Assembly: GCA_046541195.1 (NCBI GenBank)
Contig: JBKHDT010000007.1
Coordinates: 1-64,000, forward strand
Direction: 5' to 3'
Length of the DNA: 64,000 nt
Origin: JBKHDT01 sp046541195
GTDB taxonomy: Bacteria; Pseudomonadota; Gammaproteobacteria; Halothiobacillales; Halothiobacillaceae
Part shown: in pieces, positions 35,010-43,729 of the stretch
Layout of the letters: every line of letters begins with the position of its first letter
How positions within the stretch are numbered: the first letter of the stretch is position 1
Position numbers and translations under genes: made by a program
The notes under the pieces: generated by a model
What the model saw: the letters and a program-made list of their open reading frames with translations, nothing else
What the model was told of the DNA's origin: nothing
The model's database searches: none

Positions 35010-35822
35010 ATGCCCGTGACGCACCCCATGCTCAATACCGCCGTGCGGGCCGCACGCTCGGCGGGCAATCTCATTCTCCGCAACATCGACCGGGTTCAGG
35101 ACCTGACGGTGGAGTCCAAGCGCCGCAACGATTTCGTGTCAGACGTGGACCGCCAGGCCGAAGCGACCATCATCGACACCATTCACAGGGCCTACCCGGA
35201 CCACGCCATCCTGGCCGAGGAATCCGGCAGTTCCGGCACCCCGGAAGCGGAGTACACCTGGATCATCGATCCGCTGGACGGGACAACGAACTTCCTGCAC
35301 GGCCTGCCGCATTTCGCCGTCTCGATCGCGCTGGCACGCGGCCACCGGCTCGAACAGGCGGTAATCTACAACCCGGTTGCCGAAGAGCTGTACACCGCCT
35401 CGCGCGGCGGGGGCGCCTTCCTGAACAATCGGCGCCTGCGGGTGACCGGCACCAGGGGCCTCGAGGGTGCCTTGCTTGGCACCGGGTTTCCGTTTAGACC
35501 GGAGCAGGACATCGACCTGTACCTGAAGACCTTCCGCGCCCTGCACGGACCGATCTCGGGAGTGCGCCGGGCCGGCTCCGCCGCCCTTGACATGGCCTAT
35601 GTCGCCGCCGGCCGTCTGGACGGCTACTGGGAGTTCGACCTCAACGCCTGGGACATCGCGGCGGGCATTCTGCTGGTGCGCGAGGCCGGTGGCGTCGTGA
35701 TCGACTTCGCCGGCGGCGAGAACTCCATGCAAAGCGGCAACGTGATTGCCGCCAACCCGAAGCTGACGCATGTCATGCTCAAGACCATCACGCCGGTTCT
35801 GCCGGACTCGGCTCGCCAGTAG
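35010..35822 (+). CDS. suhB: Inositol-1-monophosphatase family protein SuhB
   Basis: Mg2+-dependent phosphatase of 270 residues that in enterics also acts in rRNA antitermination complexes. Metal-binding motifs are AEESG, the core WIIDPLDGTTNF (about 82-93) and the C-terminal WDIAAGILLVREAGG. The start at 35010 is chosen with GTG 35016 and ATG 35025 as shorter options; the E. coli protein begins at the position of MLNTAVRAAR. Paired divergently with trmJ. Confidence 0.95.
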   Translation: MPVTHPMLNTAVRAARSAGNLILRNIDRVQDLTVESKRRNDFVSDVDRQAEATIIDTIHRAYPDHAILAEESGSSGTPEAEYTWIIDPLDGTTNFLHGLPHFAVSIALARGHRLEQAVIYNPVAEELYTASRGGGAFLNNRRLRVTGTRGLEGALLGTGFPFRPEQDIDLYLKTFRALHGPISGVRRAGSAALDMAYVAAGRLDGYWEFDLNAWDIAAGILLVREAGGVVIDFAGGENSMQSGNVIAANPKLTHVMLKTITPVLPDSARQ

Positions 35823-35894
35823 CCCCGGGTCGGTCGCCCGGCGCGGCCGGGGCGGATATCCATGCGCGGGCCGCCGTGCCCGCGACGCGGTCCG

Positions 35895-36479
35895 TCAGGG
35901 CAGTCGGCGGCGCATGGGTTCGATGGAGGCGTCCTGCAATTGCCGCTCGACCGATGCCGCCTCGGTGCCACCGACCGGACCGATCACCACCCGATAGATC
36001 GCCCGCCCCTCGAGCTGCGCCTCTTCGATGCGCGAGGTAAAACCCTGCAGGGCAACTTCGGCCTTGCGCCGCTCGGCATCGGCACGACTGCGGAAGGCCC
36101 CAACCTGCAAAATGAAACGCGCCGCCTCGGCCGGCGCCTCCTCAGGCACCGGGGGCTCGCTGGCCGGCTCCCCGGCGGAGCGATCTTCCGCCGGCTCCTC
36201 GGGCGACGGTCTCGGGGCGGTTTCCTCCGGGAGCAGGTGGTAGAACTCGTAGCGCGGCGCGCTGACCGGCTCCTTCGGCTCGTCCTTGCGCACGTCGCGC
36301 GTCTCCTGGGCGGGCGACTCATCCGCGTCCGGCGGCTGGCCGCCCTGAGGCGGCGTGCGCAACAGCAGCACGACAAGCACCGCCACCAGCAGGGCGACCA
36401 TCAGACCCAGCAGCACCCAGATGCCGAGCGGCACCGTGGACTCGCGGCGCCGGGCAGCCGGCTTTCTTGCGGCGGCCAC
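35895..36479 (-). CDS. SPOR-domain membrane protein
   Basis: A 194-residue bitopic protein. A basic cytosolic start, a membrane helix (about 20-42) and a Pro/Glu-rich linker lead to a C-terminal SPOR domain (about 118-194, FILQVGAFRSRADAERRKAEVALQ). SPOR domains bind denuded glycan at the division septum, so an FtsN- or DedD-like role is possible. The GTG start lies 3 bp past the argS stop, implying coupled expression, as with ftsN-like genes after argS in other gammaproteobacteria. Confidence 0.88.
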   Translation of the reverse strand: MAAARKPAARRRESTVPLGIWVLLGLMVALLVAVLVVLLLRTPPQGGQPPDADESPAQETRDVRKDEPKEPVSAPRYEFYHLLPEETAPRPSPEEPAEDRSAGEPASEPPVPEEAPAEAARFILQVGAFRSRADAERRKAEVALQGFTSRIEEAQLEGRAIYRVVIGPVGGTEAASVERQLQDASIEPMRRRLP

Positions 36480-36482
36480 GGG

Positions 36483-38246
36483 CTACATCTCCTCCGGGGC
36501 ACCGACGCCCAGCAGCCTCAATCCGTTGGCCAGGACCTGGCGCGTCGCCGCCACCAGCGAAAGCCGGGCATTGCGCAAGCCTGCATCCTCGACCAGGAAG
36601 GCATGGGCGTTGTAGTAGGTGTGAAAATCGTTCGCCAGATCCCGCAGGAAGTGGATCAGCTGGTGCGGCTCGTGCGCCAGGGCTGCCCGCTCCACCAGCT
36701 CGGGATATTGCCCCAGGCGCTTGAGCAGATCCTGCTCATGGGTCTCGAGCAGGCGGTCGAAGTGCGCCGTTCCCTCTGCTCGGTCATGCGCCCAGCCCCG
36801 CTGCCTGAGCTGGCGGAACACGCTGCAAACGCGGGCATGGGCGTACTGGATGTAGTACAGCGGATTTTCGTTCGACTGGCTGCGGGCCAGGTCGAGGTCA
36901 AAGTCCAGGTGCTGTTCGGCACGACGCATCACGTAGAAGAACCGGGCCGCGTCGTTGCCGACTTCCTCCCGCAGCGCCCGCAGGGTGACAAAGCTGCCTG
37001 AACGGGTCGACATCTGCACCCGCTCGCCACCGCGGTAGAGGATGGCGAACTGGACCAGCAGGACGTCCAGGTGTTCCGGGTCGTGCCCAAGCGCCCGGAG
37101 CGCGGCCCGTACACGGGGAACATAACCATGGTGATCCGCCCCCCAGACATCGATGACCCGCTCGAAGCCGCGGTCAAACTTGTCCATGTGGTAGGCGATG
37201 TCCGAGGCGAAATAGGTGGTCTGGCCGTTGTCACGCTGAACCACCCGGTCCTTGTCGTCCCCGAAATCGGTCGATCGAAACCACAGCGCGCCGTCACGCT
37301 CGTAGACGTGCCCCAGTTCGCGCAGCCGTTCGATGGCCAGGTTGACCAGCCCCCGATCGGCCAGCGACTGCTCGGAGTACCATTCCTGGTAGTTGACCCC
37401 GAATCCCGACAGATCATCGCGGATATCATCGAGAATGGCATTCAACGCCAGCTCGAAGACGTAGCGGTACCGGTTGTCGCCCAGAATCTCCCGGGCCCGC
37501 CCGATCAGGGCGTCGATGTGCTCCTCCCGGTCGCCGCCCGCCGGCTCGTCCGGGGGCACGCCCTCGAAGACCAATGCCGCAGGGGCTGCATAATCCGCAC
37601 CATGCTCGGCATGCAGGGTGCGGGCAATGTCCACGATGTACCCCTCGGAACGGTAGCCATTGACGGGAAAGGCAAACGACTCGCCGCACAACTCGAGGTA
37701 GCGCAGCCAGACACTGGTTGCCAGAATGTGCATCTGCCGGCCGGCATCGTTGACGTAGTATTCGCGATGCACCTCGAAGCCGACCGCCTCGAGCAGATCC
37801 GCGACCACCGCACCATAGGCCGCCCCGCGGCCATGGCCGACATGCAGCGGGCCGGTGGGATTGGCGGAGACAAACTCGACCTGCACCCGGCGGCCCGCCC
37901 CGATCGCACTGCGCCCCCAGCGGGCGCCGCTTTCAAGGATTCGGTCGATCAGCGCGAATCCGGCCGCCGGGTCCACGAAGAAGTTGACGAACCCCGGGCC
38001 GGCGATCTCTACCTTGCAGATGGCCGGGTCTTTCGGCAGCGCCTCAACCAGCAGCCGGGCGGCCTCGCGCGGGTTCAGGCCCATCGGCTTGGCCAGCTGG
38101 AGCGCAAGATTCGTGGCCAGATCACCGTGCGCGCGGTCTCGGGTCGGGGTCACGACAATCTTCGGGGCGGATTCCTCGGCCACCTGTCCGGAGGACTTCA
38201 GGGCGGCGAGCGCCGAGGCCAGCAAGGATTCGACATGTTCTTTCAC
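36483..38246 (-). CDS. argS: Arginyl-tRNA synthetase
   Basis: Class I synthetase of 587 residues. A GTG start at 38246 gives MKEHVESLLASALAAL, which matches the family N-terminus; the longer open frame upstream has no resemblance. The HIGH motif is in SANPTGPLHVGHGRGAAYG, and the family-specific ADHHGYVPRV and the KMSKS-equivalent region around GERVQMSTRSGSFVTLR are present. No clear ribosome site precedes the GTG. The SPOR gene follows 3 bp later. Confidence 0.97.
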   Translation of the reverse strand: MKEHVESLLASALAALKSSGQVAEESAPKIVVTPTRDRAHGDLATNLALQLAKPMGLNPREAARLLVEALPKDPAICKVEIAGPGFVNFFVDPAAGFALIDRILESGARWGRSAIGAGRRVQVEFVSANPTGPLHVGHGRGAAYGAVVADLLEAVGFEVHREYYVNDAGRQMHILATSVWLRYLELCGESFAFPVNGYRSEGYIVDIARTLHAEHGADYAAPAALVFEGVPPDEPAGGDREEHIDALIGRAREILGDNRYRYVFELALNAILDDIRDDLSGFGVNYQEWYSEQSLADRGLVNLAIERLRELGHVYERDGALWFRSTDFGDDKDRVVQRDNGQTTYFASDIAYHMDKFDRGFERVIDVWGADHHGYVPRVRAALRALGHDPEHLDVLLVQFAILYRGGERVQMSTRSGSFVTLRALREEVGNDAARFFYVMRRAEQHLDFDLDLARSQSNENPLYYIQYAHARVCSVFRQLRQRGWAHDRAEGTAHFDRLLETHEQDLLKRLGQYPELVERAALAHEPHQLIHFLRDLANDFHTYYNAHAFLVEDAGLRNARLSLVAATRQVLANGLRLLGVGAPEEM

Positions 38247-38523
38247 GGGGTTTACCGGGGTCTTGGTGGGCGACAATTGCGCAGGGTCGCCCTCCCGACG
38301 GGGACGAACCGAGGCCGGGATTCTACCTCCGAGGGTGGCAGGGCGGCAAAGCCGCTGGCCGGCGCCGGGCACAATTCACCGCCCCGGCCCGGCAAAGACT
38401 GCTCGCCCGCGACCGGAATGCGGCACGGCAACCCGGGGCTCCGAGGGGGTTTTTTTATACAAGGCCTATACGCTTCCTGCTAATCTTGCGTCCCACGACT
38501 CCCAAGCAACACGGTAACCGCCC

Positions 38524-39141
38524 ATGCACGAACACCCGTCAGAGGACGACTTCCCCGAACCGGCCGGCGAAGACCGGCAGCGGCTTGAAAGGCTTGAGCA
38601 GGCCTACCGGACCATTCTGGACGCCCTGGGCGAGGAGGCAGACCGCGAAGGACTGATCGACACGCCGAAACGGGCCGCCAAGGCGATGCTCTACCTGACG
38701 CACGGGTTGCACAAGCCGGTCGAGGCAGCGGTCGGAAATGCCCTGTTCGCTTCCGACAACGACGAGATGGTGGTCGTGCGCCGCATTGAGTTTTACAGTC
38801 TCTGCGAGCACCACCTGCTGCCGATCATCGGGCACGTCGACATCGGCTACATCCCGGACGGCAAGGTCATCGGCCTGTCCAAGCTGGCGCGGATTGTCGA
38901 ACTCTACGCGCGGCGGCTGCAGATCCAGGAAAACATGACCCGGCAGATCGCCGACACGATCGCCGAGGCCACCGGCGCGCGCGGGGTGGCCGTGCAGGTC
39001 CGCGCCGCCCACATGTGCATGAGCATGCGCGGCGTGGAGAAGCACGAGGCCGAGACGATTACCTCGATGATGCTCGGCGCCTTCCGCGACTGCCCGGCCA
39101 CCCGCAACGAGTTCCTGCAGCTGATCAGCCACCGCCCATGA
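38524..39141 (+). CDS. folE: GTP cyclohydrolase I FolE
   Basis: Converts GTP to dihydroneopterin triphosphate, the entry to folate and pterin cofactors. 205 residues. Zinc-binding and catalytic segments are FYSLCEHHLLPIIGHVDIGYIP (within about 97-118, Cys and His ligands) and AAHMCMSMRGVEK. Its stop overlaps the folM start (ATGA). In several proteobacteria an extra folE copy paired with folM belongs to light or oxidative-stress regulons, so this may not be the housekeeping copy; no other copy is in the window. Confidence 0.96.
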   Translation: MHEHPSEDDFPEPAGEDRQRLERLEQAYRTILDALGEEADREGLIDTPKRAAKAMLYLTHGLHKPVEAAVGNALFASDNDEMVVVRRIEFYSLCEHHLLPIIGHVDIGYIPDGKVIGLSKLARIVELYARRLQIQENMTRQIADTIAEATGARGVAVQVRAAHMCMSMRGVEKHEAETITSMMLGAFRDCPATRNEFLQLISHRP

Positions 39142-39848
39142 ACGCGCAGGCGCCGAGAATCCTGATCACCGGAGTCGGCCGGCGCATCGGTGCCCACCTC
39201 GCCAGCCACTGCCTCGACCGGGGCTGGCAGGTGACCGGCAGCTGCCGGGACCGGAGCACGCCCACGGTACGCGCGCTGGTCGAACGCGGCATGACGGCGA
39301 TCGAGTGCGAACTCACCGACCCTGCCTCGGTGGCCGCGATGGCGGACCGGGTCCGGGCAGACGGACGACTCCACGCCTTGGTGCACAATGCCTCCGTCTG
39401 GCATCGCGATGCGCAGGTTGCGGAATCACCCAGGCTGGCCGAGGAACTGTTCGCGGTGCACGTGCGCACGCCCTGGGCGCTCAGCGAGGCGCTGGCACCG
39501 CTGCTGGACGACCCGGATCACCCCGGCAACATCGTGTTCATCACGGACGCGAACATTGCGCACGGCAAGCCGGAGCACATGCTGTACCTGGCCACCAAGG
39601 CCGGCGCCGAATCGCTGGTGCGCTCCATGGCGCGCCGGTACGCACCGGGCATCCGTGTCAACGGCATTGCACCTGGCCTGATCCTGTTTCATCCCGAAGA
39701 TGACGAGCAGTACCGGCAGCGCCGGCTGGCCAAGCGGCTCCTGCCCTTCGAGCCCGGTCCGTCGGTGATCGCCCAGTCGCTGGACTACCTGCTCGACTGC
39801 CCCTACCTGACCGGAACCGTCCTGCGCGTCGACGGCGGCAAGCTCTGA
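39138..39848 (+). CDS. folM: FolM-type dihydromonapterin reductase (SDR)
   Basis: Short-chain dehydrogenase of 236 residues. The cofactor motif is ITGVGRRIGAHLA (about 10-22), with Arg in place of the usual Ser/Gly pattern as in FolM and pteridine reductases. NASVWH and the catalytic YLATKAG (YxxxK) are present, and it ends GTVLRVDGGKL. FolM reduces dihydromonapterin to the tetrahydro form. It is translationally coupled to folE. Confidence 0.9.
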   Translation: MNAQAPRILITGVGRRIGAHLASHCLDRGWQVTGSCRDRSTPTVRALVERGMTAIECELTDPASVAAMADRVRADGRLHALVHNASVWHRDAQVAESPRLAEELFAVHVRTPWALSEALAPLLDDPDHPGNIVFITDANIAHGKPEHMLYLATKAGAESLVRSMARRYAPGIRVNGIAPGLILFHPEDDEQYRQRRLAKRLLPFEPGPSVIAQSLDYLLDCPYLTGTVLRVDGGKL

Positions 39849-39945
39849 CGTCCGCCGGTCACGCGGCGGCGGACCGGGCGATCGGGCCGCCAGCACGCTT
39901 GGGCCGCCCCCCCGCCCCCCGTTATCATGCCCAATCGCTCGCAAC

Positions 39946-41190
39946 GTGGAACCCGGCATGATCCAGGTCGTCACCGCCATCCGCTCCCTGCTGCTCGGCA
40001 TGGGCATCCTGCTGGCCGGTTCCGGCCTGCTCGGCACCCTCCTGGGCCTGCGGGCCGGCGAGGAAGGCTTTCCGCAGTGGGTCACGGGCATCGTGATGTC
40101 CGCCTTCTTTGTCGGCTACATCATCGGCTCCTGGCTGTGCCCGAAGATCATTCACCGGGTCGGGCACATCCGCACCTTTGCGGTCATGGCGACGATATCA
40201 AGCGTGGTGGCCCTGCTGCACGGGATGGTGGTCGACCCCTACGCCTGGTGGTGGTTGCGGGTCCTCAACGGCATCAGCCTGCTCGGGCTGTACATGGTGA
40301 TCGAAAGCTGGCTCAACGAGACAGTGACCGACCAGCGCGGCCAGATCTTCGGCATCTACATGACCATCAGCCTGCTGGCCCTGGGTGCAGGCCAGTTCCT
40401 GATCCTGCTTTACGGGCCCATGGACCTGGCCTCATTCGCGCTGGTGGCCATTTTGTTCTCGCTGGGCTTGCTGCCGGTGGCGCTGACCCGCAGGCCGCAG
40501 CCGCAACCGATCGCCACCGGCGCCCTGTCCTTGGTGACGCTCTACCGCAAGGCGCCCACCGGGGTGGCGGGTGCCCTGCTGTCGGGCGTGGTCACCGGGG
40601 CCTTCTGGGGAATGGGGGCGGTCTACGCGCACGACCTCGCGCTCAGTCCCCAGATGGTGGCGACCTTCATTGCGCTGACGATCCTGGGCGGTGCCCTGCT
40701 GCAGTGGCCGCTGGGCAAGCTGTCGGACAACCGTGACCGCCGGATCGTGATGTCCGGCATCTCGCTGGCCGGCGCCCTCTGCGCCATTGCACTGCTGGCC
40801 GTGCAGCCGGCGGCAGACACCCTGCTGCTGATCGTGGCACTGCTCTATGGCGGGTTTTCCTTCTCGCTCTACGCGATCAGCGTCGCACAGACCCATGACC
40901 GCCTGGGGCAGGGCCAGGTGCTCGAAGGCACACGGGCGCTGCTGCTGCTCAACGGCATTGGAGCGGCGTTGGGGCCGCTGCTCGCCGGAGGGCTGATGCA
41001 GTGGCTCGGCAGCGCCCGCGGCTTTCCTCTGGCACTGCTCATGACCCTGATGGCGCTGGCGACGTTCGTGCACTGGCGGATGCAGGTGGACAAGCCGGTC
41101 CCGGAAACCGAGCGGGGCGAATTCGTGCCGGTCACCCGCACCTCGGCGGTCGCCGCCGAACTCGATCCGCGCACGCCGGACCCGGACTGA
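39946..41190 (+). CDS. MFS transporter, YcaD-like
   Basis: A 414-residue major-facilitator protein with about twelve membrane helices. Features include the loop 2-3 region GSWLCPKIIHRVGHIRTF and the segment LYMVIESWLNETVTDQRGQIFGIYM, which resembles YcaD-type permeases. GTG 39946 is used; ATG 39958 is an alternative four codons in. Substrate not predictable. It follows folM by about 100 bp on the same strand and converges on the NTF2-like gene. Confidence 0.85.
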   Translation: MEPGMIQVVTAIRSLLLGMGILLAGSGLLGTLLGLRAGEEGFPQWVTGIVMSAFFVGYIIGSWLCPKIIHRVGHIRTFAVMATISSVVALLHGMVVDPYAWWWLRVLNGISLLGLYMVIESWLNETVTDQRGQIFGIYMTISLLALGAGQFLILLYGPMDLASFALVAILFSLGLLPVALTRRPQPQPIATGALSLVTLYRKAPTGVAGALLSGVVTGAFWGMGAVYAHDLALSPQMVATFIALTILGGALLQWPLGKLSDNRDRRIVMSGISLAGALCAIALLAVQPAADTLLLIVALLYGGFSFSLYAISVAQTHDRLGQGQVLEGTRALLLLNGIGAALGPLLAGGLMQWLGSARGFPLALLMTLMALATFVHWRMQVDKPVPETERGEFVPVTRTSAVAAELDPRTPDPD

Positions 41191-41208
41191 CACCCAACCG
41201 GCCGGTGC

Positions 41209-41640
41209 TCAGCGAGCCGCCAGGCGTCGGCGCAGCAGGCGCATCAACGATCCGAGCAACGGCACGCGCTCGTACAGCTGGCCGGCCGGGTCCCAGTCAT
41301 CCACGTGATCGACTACCCGCCCGCGGTCATCAAACCGGAGGGTCGTGCACCCCTCGACTGCCAGCGGGTTCCTGCCCCTGGTAGCACAGCGCATCCGCCA
41401 GCGGATCATGGCCACGGGCTGGCCATCGTGCTCGCCGGAGAGGGCCAGGAGAATCTCGAACCGCATGCCGGGACACTGCTCGAGCCCGTGGGCGAAGAGA
41501 TGGCGGATGGCTGCCAGCCCGCGCAAGTCGTTGAAGGGATCGCGAAAGCGGGCATCCTCCGCATAGATCGTCCCGAACCCGTCCAGCGAATCGGGGCCAA
41601 ACTGCTCGAAGAAGGCACAGTAGCGTTCCAGCGGCGTCAT
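41209..41640 (-). CDS. NTF2-like (SnoaL-type) protein
   Basis: A 143-residue cone-fold protein from ATG 41640, whose start overlaps the SDR stop (ATGA). FFEQFGPDSLDGFGTIYAEDARFRDPFNDLRG is the usual start of an NTF2-like domain (quoted region lies at about 9-40; key residues are the Asp-Pro-Phe and the conserved Tyr). It ends in the basic RLLRRRLAAR. Such proteins accompany an SDR gene in light-inducible clusters of other proteobacteria. Enzymatic activity is unknown. Confidence 0.8.
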   Translation of the reverse strand: MTPLERYCAFFEQFGPDSLDGFGTIYAEDARFRDPFNDLRGLAAIRHLFAHGLEQCPGMRFEILLALSGEHDGQPVAMIRWRMRCATRGRNPLAVEGCTTLRFDDRGRVVDHVDDWDPAGQLYERVPLLGSLMRLLRRRLAAR

Positions 41641-42389
41641 TCGCGCAGCATCCGTCTTGCGAGCGGAAACCACAGCGCGTAGGGCAGCCGGGTGATTCGA
41701 CGCATGAACCAGGTGAACAGCCGGGGCGTTCGAATCTCGAACCCGGGCCGGTCCAGGGCGCGGACGATCGCCGCCGCCGCCTCGGCCGGCTCGATCAGCC
41801 CGGGCATCTCGAAATCGTTCTGTGCCGTCAGCGCCGTGCGCACGAATCCGGGATTGACGATCCGCAGGCGCACCCCGCCGCGGGCGAACTCCGGCGCGAG
41901 CGACTCGGTCATGTTGATCAGCGCCGCCTTGCTTGCACCGTAGGGCGCGGCATACGGCAGGCCCCGATAGCCGGCCACGCTGCCCATCACCAGAATCTGG
42001 CCCCGCCCGCGAGTCAGCATCGGCACGCGCAGGGCATCGAGCCCGTGCACCACGCCCTGGAAATTCACCATCATCAGCCGGGCGAAGGCCTCGGGATCAA
42101 AGTCGGCCAGCTCCATGGGGCGGTAGTCACCGGCGTTGAGCACCGCGACGCCGACCGGACCCCATTCCCGCTCGATGTGCGCCACGGCGGCCCGCATGCT
42201 TGCCAGGTCGGTCACGTCGACCGGCAGGGGCAGGACCTGCCCGGGACTGTCCGCCGCGCGCGCCTCGAGCCGCTCTGCACGCCGCGCGGAGATCACCACG
42301 CGATGCCCGCGCTCGACCAGCCGATCCACCAGCGCGGCGCCGATGCCGCTGCTGGCGCCCACCACCCAGGTCACCTGCTCACCCTGCAT
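41637..42389 (-). CDS. Short-chain dehydrogenase/reductase
   Basis: A 250-residue classical SDR. The nucleotide motif is VVGASSGIGAALV (about 9-21), followed by NAGDY and the catalytic YGASKAAL. The C-terminal helix region (RITRLPYALWFPLARRMLRE) is basic and hydrophobic and could touch the membrane. GGGAGG precedes the ATG at 42389. It forms an overlapping pair with the NTF2-like gene and is divergent from the MerR regulator, with an operator between them. Confidence 0.88.
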   Translation of the reverse strand: MQGEQVTWVVGASSGIGAALVDRLVERGHRVVISARRAERLEARAADSPGQVLPLPVDVTDLASMRAAVAHIEREWGPVGVAVLNAGDYRPMELADFDPEAFARLMMVNFQGVVHGLDALRVPMLTRGRGQILVMGSVAGYRGLPYAAPYGASKAALINMTESLAPEFARGGVRLRIVNPGFVRTALTAQNDFEMPGLIEPAEAAAAIVRALDRPGFEIRTPRLFTWFMRRITRLPYALWFPLARRMLRE

Positions 42390-42567
42390 CAGCCTGCCCT
42401 CCCGTTTGCCCCGGCAGCCACGCACGGCCGCCAATCATTGCGCCACATCCGCATTGCGGGCGCAGCCGGCAGCCCCCTGGACGGCGCGGTGGCGGCATCC
42501 AGCCCGGCATGCCCCGCAGCCTGTGACCCGGCGGGGTGGTCCGGGTGAACCGGCGCGCAATTTTCGA

Positions 42568-42599
42568 TACAATACTTGTACCACATGCTACACTCAAGT
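42568..42599. promoter_or_regulatory. Palindromic operator over divergent SDR/merR promoters
   Basis: TACAATACTTGTA at 42568-42580 is a perfect inverted repeat around TAC. ACTTG (42574-42578) and CAAGT (42595-42599) form a second perfect repeat. On the minus strand TTGAGT (42597-42592) and TATTGT (42574-42569), 17 bp apart, make a good promoter for the SDR gene, and the palindrome covers its -10. On the plus strand TACACT at 42589-42594 could serve merR, with a poor -35. Inference: autoregulated operator of the MerR protein. Confidence 0.6.
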
Positions 42600-42619
42600 C
42601 CACCCAACGAGATGAACCA

Positions 42620-43546
42620 GTGACCGGCCCCATGTCCATCGACTCCAAGCAGCCAGAACACGACGGACTGTACCCGATCCGCGCGGTCGCGCAGATGACC
42701 GGGATCAACCCGATCACGCTGCGCGCCTGGGAGCGGCGCTACGGGCTGATTCGTCCCCTGCGCACCGACTCGGGGCACCGCCTGTACAGCCAGCGGGACG
42801 TGGATCGGATTCGCCGGATCCTGGAGCTGAGCGAGCAGGGCGTGGCACTCGCCCAGGTGAGCCGGGTGCTGGAAAGCGAACAGGGTTCGCAGCCCGGGGC
42901 TGCGCCCGGCCCGGCCGGCACCGGGGCACGCGCGGTCCGGGAACAGGAAACCCTCGGGCAGATCCTGGATGACGCGCTGGAAGAGATCAGCGAGATCCGG
43001 CTGCAGGCATTTCTGGATGAGGCGCTGCGCTGGCTGCCACCGGTCCGGGTGCTCCAGCAATGGTTGCTGCCTGCCTGCCGGAAGCTGGGCGAACAAAGGC
43101 AGCAGGATGCCGAGGCCGCCCTGCGCCACCTGTGGCTGATTGAGCGCACCCGGCAGCTTGTCCAGGGCGTGCTGAGCCACCGGGCCGGGACCGAGGCTCC
43201 GGTGCTGGTTGCCACCGTGGCGCCGGAGCATGACCGTCTGCCCGCCCTGTCGCTCGCCACCGAGCTGCTGGGCCGGGGTGCAGGCTGCCGGCTGCTGGAA
43301 ACACCCACCGGGATCGACGTGATCCTGCAGGCACACCACCGCTGGCGGTGCCGGGCGGTGGTGCTCTGTGCCGAGGCGGGGCTCCCGGTTTCCGTGACCG
43401 GCCCCCATCACGAGGCGCTGAGCGGCCTGGGCAGCGGACTGTTCGTGCTGTCCGGCGCGTTCGATGGCGCGCTTTGGCCTGCCAATGCGCGCGTTCTGGA
43501 GCCGGATTCGACCACCATGCTGGACAAGGTACTCGCCACCCATTGA
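42620..43546 (+). CDS. MerR-family regulator of LitR/CarH type, B12-independent
   Basis: A 308-residue regulator from GTG 42620 (GAG eight bases upstream); ATG 42632 would be four codons shorter. The MerR winged helix starts YPIRAVAQMTGINPITLRAW and RRYGLIRP. A helical bundle (ALRWLPPVRVLQQWLLPACRKLGE) and a Rossmann-like C-terminal half follow, as in the B12-dependent photoreceptors CarH/LitR. The usual cobalamin-ligand His pattern (ExxH-type near PPGERHELG in CarH) appears as APEHDRLP, so B12 binding is doubtful. It is divergent from SDR-NTF2 and is followed by a LOV gene. Confidence 0.85.
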   Translation: MTGPMSIDSKQPEHDGLYPIRAVAQMTGINPITLRAWERRYGLIRPLRTDSGHRLYSQRDVDRIRRILELSEQGVALAQVSRVLESEQGSQPGAAPGPAGTGARAVREQETLGQILDDALEEISEIRLQAFLDEALRWLPPVRVLQQWLLPACRKLGEQRQQDAEAALRHLWLIERTRQLVQGVLSHRAGTEAPVLVATVAPEHDRLPALSLATELLGRGAGCRLLETPTGIDVILQAHHRWRCRAVVLCAEAGLPVSVTGPHHEALSGLGSGLFVLSGAFDGALWPANARVLEPDSTTMLDKVLATH

Positions 43547-43601
43547 GCCGCTTTGCCCGCGGCAGTCCGTTCATCGCGGCCGCGCAGGTTGGGCACGCCG
43601 G

Positions 43602-43631
43602 TTCAACAGCCATCCGGTTTTCGGCTAAACT
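43602..43631 (+). promoter_or_regulatory. Putative promoter of the LOV gene
   Basis: TTCAAC at 43602-43607 and TAAACT at 43626-43631 are 18 bp apart and about 100 bp before the LOV start codon. No copy of the TACAA/TTGTA operator is present here, so the receptor may be expressed independently of the merR promoter. Confidence 0.4.
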
Positions 43632-43729
43632 GCCTGGTATCCGTAATGTCCTGGCCGCAGGGGCGCCGGCGCGTACGGTTCGCGTCCCGCTCCGATGGCC
43701 CGGCAAACTCCCTGCGCCGGAAACCAACG

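Noticed and set aside
38430..38458. Terminator before folE (GC-rich run followed by seven T)
   Set aside because: The pairing before the T run is poor and no plus-strand gene lies upstream; argS is on the other strand.
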